Origin: Candidatus Multiplicimicrobium inquinatum
GTDB taxonomy: Bacteria; Omnitrophota; Omnitrophia; Omnitrophales; Aquincolibacteriaceae
Assembly: GCA_002344825.1 (NCBI GenBank)
Contig: DDUN01000023.1
Location: 78,893-115,331, forward strand
Direction: 5' to 3'
DNA: 36,439 bases
Shown: piece by piece, positions 23,257 through 30,898 of the stretch
Position numbering within the stretch: position 1 is the first letter of the stretch
How the letters are laid out: every line of letters begins with the position of its first letter
The notes under the pieces: model-generated
Database searches by the model: none
Seen by the model: only the letters and a program-made list of their open reading frames with translations
What the model was told of the DNA's origin: nothing
Translations under genes and position numbers: made by a program

Positions 23257-23571
23257 TCAATTGACTAGTTTATTGCCTTCTTTGCGCGGCTTATCATCAC
23301 GCGGCCGCTCGGGAACCTTCGGATTCGGCTGATAGCCAGGGGATAATTCAGCGTTAATTTTCGCCCAATCCGGGGAATAATCTTCTCCCTCCACAATCGC
23401 TCCGATCGGACATTCCGGCAAGCAAGCGCCGCAGGTAATGCACACATTCGGGTCAATCACCATAAACTCTTCGCCCTTATAGTCTCCGGGATAAATACAA
23501 TCAACCGGACATACCGCGACACACGATGCGTAACGCTCACCTAAACATTTTTCCGTAATCACATACGCCAT
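23257..23571 (-). CDS. fdxA: Ferredoxin, FdxA type (7Fe/8Fe)
   Basis: A 104-residue ferredoxin. The cysteines are C9, C17, C21, C25 and C44, C47, C50, C54. The first set (Cx7Cx3CP) matches the [3Fe-4S]/[4Fe-4S] site of FdxA-type proteins and the second (CITCGACLPECP) a [4Fe-4S] site. The charged, Pro-rich C-terminal tail after residue 75 is typical of the type. It acts as a low-potential electron carrier; IspH next door is a plausible client but this is not shown. Clear Shine-Dalgarno (AAGGAG, 6 nt) and strong downstream terminator: a single-gene unit. Confidence 0.94.
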   Translation of the reverse strand: MAYVITEKCLGERYASCVAVCPVDCIYPGDYKGEEFMVIDPNVCITCGACLPECPIGAIVEGEDYSPDWAKINAELSPGYQPNPKVPERPRDDKPRKEGNKLVN

Positions 23572-23685
23572 AAATAACTCCTTAAAATAAATGATGAAAG
23601 CTTTTGAATTGTACCGATGAGAAAGAGTATCGTCAATAAAACCGATTTCTGAACTAAGATCAAGTCTTAACGCAGACGTAAAAAA

Positions 23686-24540
23686 TTACGCCCGCGCCAT
23701 TGCCTCGAGACGCGCAATCCGCTTCTCAACCGGCGGATGCGTAGCAAAGAGACTGTTGAAATTCGCGCCAAAAAGCGGACTCACAATAAAAAGATGCGCC
23801 GCGGCGGGATTCGCGTCCGGCATCGGCGCTTTTCTTGCGCCGATTGAAATTTTCTGAAGCGCGCTGGCAAGATAAAGCGGATTCCCGCTTAACTCCGCGC
23901 CTTTGTCATCCGCCGCATATTCCCGCGTTCTCGAAACAGCAAGCCGGATCATCGCCGCGGCAAGCGGCATCAAAACCGCAAAAAGTAACAATAAAATAGG
24001 GTTGGCTTGCTGGTCGCGTCCGCCGCTTGATCCCCTTTGCCCCGCCAAAGACCAGCGCAACATCATCGCCGCATGGCTGATGGTTCCGGCAATCACAGCA
24101 ATCATCGTGGAGGTTAAAGTGTCGCGATGAATGACATGCCCCAATTCATGCGCAATGACACCCCGAAGCTCATCTTGATTCAAAGACTGGACGAGACCTT
24201 GCGTCAAAGCCACAGCGGCATGTTTCGGATTTCGGCCCGTCGCAAAAGCATTCGGTGACGCCGATGAAATCCAATAAAGCTTCGGCATGGGGATATTCGC
24301 CTGAGCAGCCAACTCTTCCGTTATTTTAAAAATTTCAGGCGCCTGCTCTTGGGTGATAGGAACGGCGCGGTGCATTTTGAGAACAATCGAATCGCTAAAC
24401 CAATAACTGCCCAGATTCATTGCCAACATCAAAATAAAGGTGGTCTTTAAACCGGCCTGCCCGCCTAACAATTGCCCTGTCATCAATAACAGGACGCTCA
24501 GCAAAGTAAGCAATAAGGCGGTTTTAATCATGTGGGTCAT
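23686..24540 (-). CDS. htpX: HtpX-type membrane zinc metalloprotease (M48B)
   Basis: A 284-residue inner-membrane protease: two N-terminal transmembrane segments (about 5-25 and 32-48), then PNAFATGRNPKHAAVALTQGL, the zinc motif HELGH (H131, E132, H135), two further hydrophobic helices (about 145-165 and 178-200), the third-ligand block SRTREYAADDKGA and FATHPPVEKRI. HtpX performs quality control of membrane proteins. No Shine-Dalgarno precedes either ATG (24540 or the third-codon-spaced 24531). It lies 48 bp after the YihX-like HAD gene in the asmA-era unit. This is the second M48 protease of the window. Confidence 0.95.
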   Translation of the reverse strand: MTHMIKTALLLTLLSVLLLMTGQLLGGQAGLKTTFILMLAMNLGSYWFSDSIVLKMHRAVPITQEQAPEIFKITEELAAQANIPMPKLYWISSASPNAFATGRNPKHAAVALTQGLVQSLNQDELRGVIAHELGHVIHRDTLTSTMIAVIAGTISHAAMMLRWSLAGQRGSSGGRDQQANPILLLLFAVLMPLAAAMIRLAVSRTREYAADDKGAELSGNPLYLASALQKISIGARKAPMPDANPAAAHLFIVSPLFGANFNSLFATHPPVEKRIARLEAMARA

Positions 24541-24588
24541 GTTCTTATGACGGCAAGAAAAGATAAAAACTTCAATCGCGGAAAAAGC

Positions 24589-25224
24589 TTAAGAAACGCG
24601 GACGCCCATTTTTTTCAGCTCGCGCAAAAGTTGCGCGGGCTTCTTAAACAGAATGCCGTGCATTCCCACCGAGCGCGCGCCTTCGATAAAGCCGGGATGA
24701 TCATCCACAAACACAGTGTGCTCAGGCTTCAGTTTAATCGCTTTTAAAACCCGGCGGTAAATCTCGGGATCGGGCTTGCGCGCACCGACCTCATGGGACG
24801 GAAAACGGCGGCGGAAATGCTTGAGCAAATGCCAGTATTTCCCTACCAAATAACGGTAATGCATCGCGTTGGTATTCGAAATCAAATAAAGCGGGTAGTT
24901 TTTTTTCAGATCTTTAAGCACTTTTTCCATGCCGATATTTTCGACAAAAATCTCATTCCAAATATCACGGAACTGCGCGTAGGTCATTTTTGTTCCGGGC
25001 TTAGCCAAACTCTTGGCATAGCGAAAAAATTCATAGCTCGTGATTTCTCCGCGAGTGTAGGCCTTTTCGGTTTTGGAAGTCAGGATCGTATCCCAAACTT
25101 CTTTAAAATTCATCCCCGTCAGTTTCGCGTAACGTTTCGCCGCGATCCGCGCGTCATGCAGCGCGAGAACATTGCCCAAATCAAAAATAACCGATTTGAT
25201 TTCAGGTTTGCTTTTTCTATCCAT
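24589..25224 (-). CDS. HAD-family phosphatase, YihX-like
   Basis: A 211-residue HAD with motif I FDLGNVLALHD (nucleophile D15; the usual second Asp is Gly, as in YihX and related proteins whose motif is FDLGNV), a helical cap (about 25-85), motif II LISNTNAMHY, the Lys in GARKPDPEIY and motif IV VFVDDHPGFIEGARSVGM. YihX dephosphorylates glucose-1-phosphate; the specificity here is unknown. It starts 2 bp after the era stop, so translation is likely coupled. Confidence 0.83.
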   Translation of the reverse strand: MDRKSKPEIKSVIFDLGNVLALHDARIAAKRYAKLTGMNFKEVWDTILTSKTEKAYTRGEITSYEFFRYAKSLAKPGTKMTYAQFRDIWNEIFVENIGMEKVLKDLKKNYPLYLISNTNAMHYRYLVGKYWHLLKHFRRRFPSHEVGARKPDPEIYRRVLKAIKLKPEHTVFVDDHPGFIEGARSVGMHGILFKKPAQLLRELKKMGVRVS

Positions 25225-25226
25225 TG

Positions 25227-26174
25227 TCAGTGCCCATATTCTTTTAAGAGTCCGGGATTATCTTTCCAATTCTCGCGCACACGTACCCATAATTTCAAAA
25301 TCACTTTACGCCCTAAAAACTTCTCGATATCGACGCGCGCGTCAATCCCGATTTGCTTAATCTTTTCCCCGCCGGCGCCGATCACGATTTTCTTCTGAGA
25401 ATCTCGCTCCACGACAATCGCCGCCTGAATCTCAATTTTCTTGCCGACATCTTCTTTGAAAGAATCCATGCGCACGGCGGTGGAATAGGGCACTTCTTGT
25501 CCCAGCCTGCGAAAAACTTTTTCGCGGATCATTTCCTGCACGTGAAACCGCTCGCTTTGATCCGACAATTGGTCTTCCGGAAAAAAGGGCTCGCCCACCG
25601 GCAGGTTATCAAAAGCTTTTTCAAGCAAAAGAGGAATCTGAATTCCCTGCTTCGCGCTGATAGGGATGTACTCCTGGAACGTATGCAGCAGCTGATACGA
25701 TTCAATCACGGGCAAAATTTTGTCGCGCGGAAAACGGTCAACCTGGTTGATCACCAAAAACGCCGGCGCCTTTTGCTGCTTAATCCAGTTTAAAATGCGA
25801 TGCTCTTCCTCTTCCGCGAAATGCGGCACGATCATAAAGAAAATGACATCAGCGCCTTTCAAAGAGCCTTCCGCCCCCTTAACCATTCTTTCGCCGAGTA
25901 AATCATGCGGACGATGCACACCGGGAGTATCAATGAAAACAATTTGCCCGCGCGGTTCGGTTAAAATACCGCGAATAACATCGCGCGTCGTTTGAGGCTT
26001 CGCGGAAGTTCCGGCTAATTTTTGACCGACTAAATAATTGAGCAGGGTTGATTTGCCCACATTGGGGCGCCCGACAATCGTGATGTAACCGGATTTTTTG
26101 GCGCTTCCGGACGAGAGAGAATTCTTTTGCTTTTTCGGGGAGCGCTTTTTTGTTTTATCGGATTGAGGGCTCAA
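25227..26174 (-). CDS. era: GTPase Era
   Basis: A 315-residue Era: G1 GRPNVGKST (35-43), G2 region TTRDVIRG, G3 DTPG (82-85), G4 NQVD (143-146) and a C-terminal KH domain with IVIGAGGEKIKQIG and KLWVRVRENWKDNPGLL. Era binds the 3' end of 16S rRNA and assists 30S maturation. Oddity: the G4 motif normally reads NKxD; here Lys is Gln. The initiator appears to be TTG, 3 bp past the preceding asmA-like gene, with a GGAA about 9 nt upstream; this gives a Lys/Ser-rich N-terminal extension of about 28 residues. Confidence 0.93.
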   Translation of the reverse strand: MSPQSDKTKKRSPKKQKNSLSSGSAKKSGYITIVGRPNVGKSTLLNYLVGQKLAGTSAKPQTTRDVIRGILTEPRGQIVFIDTPGVHRPHDLLGERMVKGAEGSLKGADVIFFMIVPHFAEEEEHRILNWIKQQKAPAFLVINQVDRFPRDKILPVIESYQLLHTFQEYIPISAKQGIQIPLLLEKAFDNLPVGEPFFPEDQLSDQSERFHVQEMIREKVFRRLGQEVPYSTAVRMDSFKEDVGKKIEIQAAIVVERDSQKKIVIGAGGEKIKQIGIDARVDIEKFLGRKVILKLWVRVRENWKDNPGLLKEYGH

Positions 26175-26177
26175 AAT

Positions 26178-27467
26178 TTATTCCGACTTTTTCATTTTAC
26201 CGAGCATTCCGGAAAGTTTTTTGATGCCTTCATCCAGCGACTCAGATCCTTCCCCGGCAAGACCTTCCACAAGTTTTTTGGCATCGCCGGCAAGCTTCTC
26301 GGTGTTTTCTCCGGCAATTCCCAGGGCCTGTCCCTGCAAGTTATCCGCCAACCCTTTCAAATCTCCCAAGCCGCCGGCAAGAACTTTTTGAATGGCGTTA
26401 GCAATCGCAACACGAATCGCCTGAGTTACTTTAAATTGCGGATTTTTCAAGTCTCCGCTTACTTCAAAAGGAACATCCAGTGACGGAAGACGGTTTAACG
26501 CGGCGAGAACCGTTTGCATCGGTATATCCATCAGCTTCGCTCCGCCTGTCTGCGCGCCTAATTCGGTCGAACTCAATTTCATCTGATGCTGAGAGGTCAG
26601 CTGATTATCCAAAATCTTGATTGTGGATTTAAGGTCGAAAGTACCGGCCTTCATCTCAAAAGGCTGATCGGAAATAAAGGCATTAAAATCCGCAAGACTC
26701 ACGCCCTCCACCGTCAATTCAGAATCTAAATTGGGTCCGGCCATAAAATTGGAACGTCCCTTAAAATGAACCGTTCCGGGGTTTTGTTTCCCGAGATCCG
26801 CGGCAACCCCCACGGTTTCAACAAGCTCGGAAGCCGGTTTTGCGGGATAAAAAATATTTTCCACATCAATATTGATATTGTCGACAACGTACTCAAATCC
26901 CTTGCCGATAGTGGAATCTTTCAGAGTAACACGACCGTCTTTGAAGCTAAATTGCTTGAGCTCAATACGAATATCCATGGGCTTGGCTTCGTCTGTCTTT
27001 TCCGGCTTTTCGGACGCGGCTTCCTCTTTTTTTGCGGGCTGACTCGCGTTAATATTTTCGATCAGCTTATCCACATTGGAAATAGGCTTGGATGTTTGAT
27101 CTCCGCGTTCAAATAAAAATTTAAGCCCTTTTATCTTTACGTGCTCAATAACAATTGTTTTAGGCTCGCTGCCGCCGGCCGTAAACTGTTTGATCAAACC
27201 CGGAACATCCAAGCTGACGCCCGCGCTTCCCAAATCGAGCAGATAGTCATCAGAAAAACCAATCGGGTTTTTAATTTTAAAACCATAGACAGTCGCATTA
27301 CCGGGCCATAAACGGACGCTTAGAGCGTTAAACTTTACGTCTGTTCCGAGAATCTTCGAAACCTGAGACTCCACTTGCGGCTTCACGATCACACCGATAA
27401 TGAAACTATGAAAAACAAGTATAAGAACAATGAAAGCGAGCAAACCCAAAAGAATTTTTTTAAGCAT
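26178..27467 (-). CDS. AsmA/DUF748-like envelope protein
   Basis: A 429-residue protein with one N-terminal membrane anchor (about residues 5-27) and a large periplasmic part. VKPQVESQVSKILGTDVKFNALSVRLWPGNATVYGFKIKNP-type opening, repeated beta segments ending in VTLKDS and a later FNAFISDQPFEMKAGTFDLKS region are typical of AsmA-like and DUF748 repeats that help lipid transport or outer-membrane homeostasis. A low-complexity Lys/Glu/Ala linker sits near 140-165, and the C-terminus (about 350-425) is a Gly/Leu/Ala helical stretch. It starts the unit asmA-era-HAD-htpX from its own good promoter and has a GGGGGA Shine-Dalgarno. Confidence 0.75.
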   Translation of the reverse strand: MLKKILLGLLAFIVLILVFHSFIIGVIVKPQVESQVSKILGTDVKFNALSVRLWPGNATVYGFKIKNPIGFSDDYLLDLGSAGVSLDVPGLIKQFTAGGSEPKTIVIEHVKIKGLKFLFERGDQTSKPISNVDKLIENINASQPAKKEEAASEKPEKTDEAKPMDIRIELKQFSFKDGRVTLKDSTIGKGFEYVVDNINIDVENIFYPAKPASELVETVGVAADLGKQNPGTVHFKGRSNFMAGPNLDSELTVEGVSLADFNAFISDQPFEMKAGTFDLKSTIKILDNQLTSQHQMKLSSTELGAQTGGAKLMDIPMQTVLAALNRLPSLDVPFEVSGDLKNPQFKVTQAIRVAIANAIQKVLAGGLGDLKGLADNLQGQALGIAGENTEKLAGDAKKLVEGLAGEGSESLDEGIKKLSGMLGKMKKSE

Positions 27468-27505
27468 AAGACATTCCCCCTGAAAATAGGCTGTAAAACG
27501 GAGGC

Positions 27506-27534
27506 ATTATACCGAACCTCGAACGCATAACCAA
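27506..27534 (-). promoter_or_regulatory. Promoter of the asmA-era-HAD-htpX unit
   Basis: On the minus strand TTGGTT (27529-27534), 17 bp, TATAAT (27506-27511). The predicted start leaves a leader of about 32 nt containing the GGGGGA ribosome-binding site. Confidence 0.7.
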
Positions 27535-27552
27535 GCGACAAATCCCTCGCAA

Positions 27553-28659
27553 TTAGGCTGCGGCATCTAAAGCGCTTATCAGATTGTCTATTTCTTCTTC
27601 CGTATTATAAAAATGCGGAGCGACGCGCAGTCCTCCGCCGCGGGGTGAAACATAGATTTTCTTCGCAAGTAAGCGCTGCCAAACCTTGACCGGATCTTTT
27701 TTTTCAAAAACAACAATCCCCGACCGTTCAGTCGGGTCAAGCGATGACAAAACTTGAATCTTTTTATCGTGAAGACGCGCGATTAAATAATCCGTTAAGC
27801 TTAAAACACGTTTCTCAATCTGATTCATTCCGATCTGGGAAAAATAACGGGCTGCCGCGGCAAACCCAAACATAGCCGAAAAATTAGGGCATCCCCACTC
27901 ATAACGTTCGCCGGTTTTTTTCATTTCCAGGTTTTTATTCCGCATTAAGTCGCACCCCACCATGCTGCGCCAGCCCGCACCCTGCGGCGGAAACAAATCC
28001 AAGAGCGGCTTACGGATATAAAGAATTCCGCCGCCGTATCCGGCCATCATCCACTTATAGCTATTCGTACAGACAAAATCCGCATTCCACTTTTTAACAT
28101 CAATCGGAATAACACCGAACCCCTGTGTGGCATTCACGGCAAAATAACGGTCGCCTTTGATTCTTCCAATCGCTCCGATATCCTGACGCTGTCCCGTTCC
28201 GTATTGAACAAAGCTGGTCACAATAGTTTTGATTTCGGGAGTTAAAGAGCGTCGTAAAGTTTCAAAACTCACCCTCGATTCTTCCGTAGGCTGAAAAACA
28301 GTCTGCGCCTTTCTCCAAAGCCAGGGAACCGTAGTGGATGGAAACTCAGATTCATTGAGAAGTACTTGCCCTTCCTGCGCGACCAACTCCGCGACAAGAT
28401 TCATGCCATGCGATGTACTGGAAGTAAATGCGATTTCCTCAGGCTCGGCTCCGATAAAATCAGCCGCGGTCTGTCGAGCTTCATCGCGGCGGCGCATCCA
28501 GTCGAGCCAGAAAAAATCAGCGCCCTCGGCGTTTTCTTTTTGAAATTGCTGAATGGCTTCCAAAACAGGGCGCGGAATCGGCCCGCCGGCGGCATGATCC
28601 AAATAAACCGATTCGCGGGTAATCGGAAAATCTTTACGGATATCTTTCCAGAGGCTCAT
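27553..28659 (-). CDS. Class V aminotransferase / cysteine-desulfurase-like PLP enzyme
   Basis: A 368-residue fold-type I PLP enzyme. YLDHAAGGPIP near the N-terminus, FTSSTSHGMNLV (phosphate-binding turn), SFVQYGTGQRQDI, and the PLP lysine K202 in NSYKWMMAGYGGG are clear. The residue that normally contacts the PLP pyridine nitrogen is Asp in the pattern VDxxQ; here the segment reads FAVNATQGFG, with Asn176 in place of Asp. There is no desulfurase-type catalytic Cys loop that I can identify, so an aminotransferase, epimerase or lyase role is as likely as cysteine desulfuration. It follows the DHH gene by 21 bp and no Shine-Dalgarno is visible. Confidence 0.82.
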   Translation of the reverse strand: MSLWKDIRKDFPITRESVYLDHAAGGPIPRPVLEAIQQFQKENAEGADFFWLDWMRRRDEARQTAADFIGAEPEEIAFTSSTSHGMNLVAELVAQEGQVLLNESEFPSTTVPWLWRKAQTVFQPTEESRVSFETLRRSLTPEIKTIVTSFVQYGTGQRQDIGAIGRIKGDRYFAVNATQGFGVIPIDVKKWNADFVCTNSYKWMMAGYGGGILYIRKPLLDLFPPQGAGWRSMVGCDLMRNKNLEMKKTGERYEWGCPNFSAMFGFAAAARYFSQIGMNQIEKRVLSLTDYLIARLHDKKIQVLSSLDPTERSGIVVFEKKDPVKVWQRLLAKKIYVSPRGGGLRVAPHFYNTEEEIDNLISALDAAA

Positions 28660-28680
28660 ATTAGCGATCGCTAAGAAATA

Positions 28681-29769
28681 TTAGCGGAATGCCGGTGAGA
28701 ATTCAGCGGCAACCGGAATTTTTAACTTCTTCAAAAGCTTTCTCGTCAAAAGGTCTTCTTTTTCCGTCCAAAGCGGAGAGCCGGCATCGGCGCTCACTTT
28801 AAAATTACCGCCGGCAATTGAATCATGTCCGCCAGCGTTACAAGGATCATCCACCGAACTCCGCAAAATTGCCGGAGCGTCATCATGCGGGCGGCGGGTA
28901 CGAAATGAAATATGCAGCTTATCCAGATATCGCCCCGTACAAAGAGCCCGCGTCGCCACATGCGACCCCAAAATAAAGTCCGCGATTTCAGACACCAAAT
29001 CCGGATGAGAGACAAATCCCAAATGCGCCACAACAAGCCCGCGGCAAACCTTGGCTTCATTTAACGCGAAACGCAATGTTTTGAAAAAAGCCTGCGGCTT
29101 AGCCGGGTTTTGAATTTTGGTCAAAGCCTTCATGTCACAATAAGGAAGAAGGTCCAGATAGATATCAATAATCTCCTGACTTTCCACACGGTTCAAATTC
29201 TGCGTGTCGGAAAGGATACCGTAAACTAATCCGGTCGCGATGCGTTTGGGAATTTCCAATCCGGACATCAATAACGCTTTCGTTACAATCACGCTGGTCG
29301 CCCCGCAATCCGGGTTCACGATGGCTAAATCAGCCTCAGGCGGTTGAACCGAAGGGTGCTGATCAAGCACGATCGCCACATGCTTTTTGGGAGGGCAGGA
29401 ATGATTCTCAAAGCTGGGCTGAGTATCAATCAACGCCACGTGCGCGTATTGCTTTAAATCGGATTTACTGATTTTGTGAACCGGCATACGTAATTGCCGT
29501 ACCATGGCTTTGTTTTCACCACGGCCGATGCTACCGCCGTAAACAATTTTGGATTTGACATTCGCTCCCTGCTGAGCCAGATAAGCTAAAGCATCGGCCG
29601 TCGCCAAAGCATCCGGGTCGGGATAATTGTGCGGCATAATCAAAAGCGGCGAAAACTGAGCTCCGCGCTCTTTGACAAAATTCAATAATTGAACCGCGTT
29701 TTTCTCAATCCGGCTAGTTTCGGGGACAGCGACTTCAGGAGAGATTTTTTCGTTTTTTTTAATTTTCAT
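28681..29769 (-). CDS. DHH/DHHA1 phosphoesterase, NrnA-like, with DQH signature
   Basis: A 362-residue protein. DHH domain: MPHNYPDPDALATADAL (metal-binding His/Asp/Asp near residue 47-53), VALIDTQPS (Asp115), and the signature triad, which here reads DQH (D136-Q137-H138) in VLDQHPS rather than DHH. The DHHA1 domain ends with GGHDSIAGG. Family members (NrnA, GdpP, RecJ) cleave nanoRNA, pAp or cyclic dinucleotides. Loss of the first His may alter metal binding. It is preceded by a TPR gene (24 bp) and followed by the aminotransferase (21 bp). No Shine-Dalgarno. Confidence 0.82.
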   Translation of the reverse strand: MKIKKNEKISPEVAVPETSRIEKNAVQLLNFVKERGAQFSPLLIMPHNYPDPDALATADALAYLAQQGANVKSKIVYGGSIGRGENKAMVRQLRMPVHKISKSDLKQYAHVALIDTQPSFENHSCPPKKHVAIVLDQHPSVQPPEADLAIVNPDCGATSVIVTKALLMSGLEIPKRIATGLVYGILSDTQNLNRVESQEIIDIYLDLLPYCDMKALTKIQNPAKPQAFFKTLRFALNEAKVCRGLVVAHLGFVSHPDLVSEIADFILGSHVATRALCTGRYLDKLHISFRTRRPHDDAPAILRSSVDDPCNAGGHDSIAGGNFKVSADAGSPLWTEKEDLLTRKLLKKLKIPVAAEFSPAFR

Positions 29770-29793
29770 GCGAAAAAGAAGGTTCCGGCTCCA

Positions 29794-30144
29794 TCATGTC
29801 CGGATCAGCTTCTTAAACTTAGGATGCTCCAATAAGGACTTCAAATCAGGATCCTTGCGCATATAAGCAAAATCACGGTAACCGAGCTGAATCGCCTTTT
29901 GCAGAGCTTTTAAGGCTTCCTCTGTTTTCTCCGTTAAAGCCAAACTGCATGCCAAATTGTAATAAACAATCGGATCATCCTTGCAAAGGCGGGACAAACG
30001 CTGGTCAATACGCAAACCCCGCTCACGGAGCCCTTTGCGGGTATAAGCTTCCGCCAAAGGAATCAGCGCTTCAACATAATCGGGACGGCGGCGGACAATA
30101 CCGCCAAAGAAGGAGATCTCAAAGTCCAAATCTCGTTTTTTCAT
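29794..30144 (-). CDS. Small tetratricopeptide-repeat protein
   Basis: A 116-residue helical protein without signal peptide, with about two and a half TPR units: DYVEALIPLAEAYTRKGL (about 22-39), DPIVYYNLACSLALTEKTEEALKALQKAIQLGY (about 57-89) and a terminal DPDLKSLLEHPKFKKL segment that is the usual TPR end cap. It probably mediates protein-protein contacts. It is the first gene of the TPR-DHH-aminotransferase run. A TAAGAT box is 8 nt before the ATG, again implying a near-leaderless message. Confidence 0.8.
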   Translation of the reverse strand: MKKRDLDFEISFFGGIVRRRPDYVEALIPLAEAYTRKGLRERGLRIDQRLSRLCKDDPIVYYNLACSLALTEKTEEALKALQKAIQLGYRDFAYMRKDPDLKSLLEHPKFKKLIRT

Positions 30145-30152
30145 AGGCTATG

Positions 30153-30158
30153 ATCTTA
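30153..30158 (-). promoter_or_regulatory. Candidate -10 box (TAAGAT) of the TPR gene, with palindromic GGACGGCGTCC upstream
   Basis: TAAGAT on the minus strand lies 8 nt before the ATG. Eleven bp upstream is the palindrome GGACGGCGTCC (30170-30180), placed as it is in the cysK promoter. It may be an operator or an unusual -35 region. Confidence 0.4.
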
Positions 30159-30168
30159 GCGGATAAAG

Positions 30169-30221
30169 CGGACGCCGTCCACAGGGAGATATTTTAAAGA
30201 GCCTCCCGTGAACGGTGTCCG
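30169..30221 (-). terminator. Long hairpin after the response-regulator gene
   Basis: Arms 30169-30188 and 30203-30221 pair over about 19 positions with one G-U pair, one C-A mismatch and a single bulged A. It starts 10 bp past the stop of the response regulator on the minus strand. There is no U run, so it may be a processing or Rho-dependent end. Its distal arm also forms the promoter region of the TPR gene. Confidence 0.55.
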
Positions 30222-30230
30222 GCAAATTCG

Positions 30231-30611
30231 CTAGCTCGCCAAAAGCCGGGTCACTTCGTCTAAAAGTTCGTCGGTGTCAAAAGGCTTCAGCACAAAATGC
30301 TTAATCCCAAGGCTTTGCGCTGATTCGAGGGCGTGGATATCGTTAAAACCGGTCAAAACAACTTCCTGAAAAGGCGGTCTATGAGCCGCTTCGCAATACT
30401 CACGAATGGCTCTCAGCACAGCAAAACCGTCCATTTCCGGCATGCGCACATCCGTCATCACTAAGTCAAAATGCCCTTCGGGCAGTTTTCCCAATCCTTC
30501 CATCCCGCTTGCGGCAGACTCGACGACAAAACCCGCTTGATGCAGCAAAACTTGAAGCGAACGGCGGACCAAAGGGTCATCATCAATCACCAAAATGCGC
30601 TTAGACTTCAT
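30231..30611 (-). CDS. Single-domain response regulator (CheY-like receiver)
   Basis: A 126-residue receiver domain: acidic pocket IDDD (10-12), phosphoacceptor D54 in MTDVRMPEMDG, Thr87 in VVLTGF and Lys109 in LKPFD. All switch residues are present, so it should be phosphorylatable. No output domain and no kinase nearby, so the partner is encoded elsewhere. Its start overlaps the PCD gene by 11 bp, with a strong GGAGGTG Shine-Dalgarno inside the upstream gene. A long hairpin follows. Confidence 0.93.
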   Translation of the reverse strand: MKSKRILVIDDDPLVRRSLQVLLHQAGFVVESAASGMEGLGKLPEGHFDLVMTDVRMPEMDGFAVLRAIREYCEAAHRPPFQEVVLTGFNDIHALESAQSLGIKHFVLKPFDTDELLDEVTRLLAS

Positions 30612-30897
30612 TTTTCACCTCCTCAATTTGGGCGGCCAATTTAAAATCAAGCTGGGTCAAACCTCCGGCGGAATGCGTCGAAAGAACCACTCTTAAATTT
30701 TTATAGTCCGTTAAATGCAAATCCGGGTGATGATTCAACTCTTCTGCGAACTCAGCAACGCGATTTAAAAAACAAACCGCGTCCGTAAAATTAGAAAATC
30801 GATATTTTTTTTCAATTTTCAAACCAGATTCATCCATACTCCAGCCTGATACTGCCTTCAGTTTTTTTTCGGCTTCTTCCGCGGTAAGTCGCTTCAT
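30601..30897 (-). CDS. 4a-hydroxytetrahydrobiopterin dehydratase (pterin-4a-carbinolamine dehydratase)
   Basis: A 98-residue PCD/DCoH protein. GWSMDESGLKIEKKYRFSNFTDAVCFLNRV leads to the active-site block ELNHHPDLHLTDYKNLRVVLSTHSAGGLTQLD, with the conserved His-His-Pro and the later Thr-His. It dehydrates 4a-carbinolamine formed by aromatic amino-acid hydroxylases. No such hydroxylase is encoded in this window. It lies 1 bp after the CYTH stop and overlaps the response regulator. Confidence 0.93.
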   Translation of the reverse strand: MKRLTAEEAEKKLKAVSGWSMDESGLKIEKKYRFSNFTDAVCFLNRVAEFAEELNHHPDLHLTDYKNLRVVLSTHSAGGLTQLDFKLAAQIEEVKNEV

Positions 30898-30898
30898 C

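Noticed and set aside
24793..25398. 201-codon plus-strand open frame
   Set aside because: It is antisense to the YihX-like HAD and era genes, which have clear motifs; the translation has no recognisable domain.
25353..25793. 146-codon plus-strand open frame
   Set aside because: Antisense shadow of era; no start signal and no domain.
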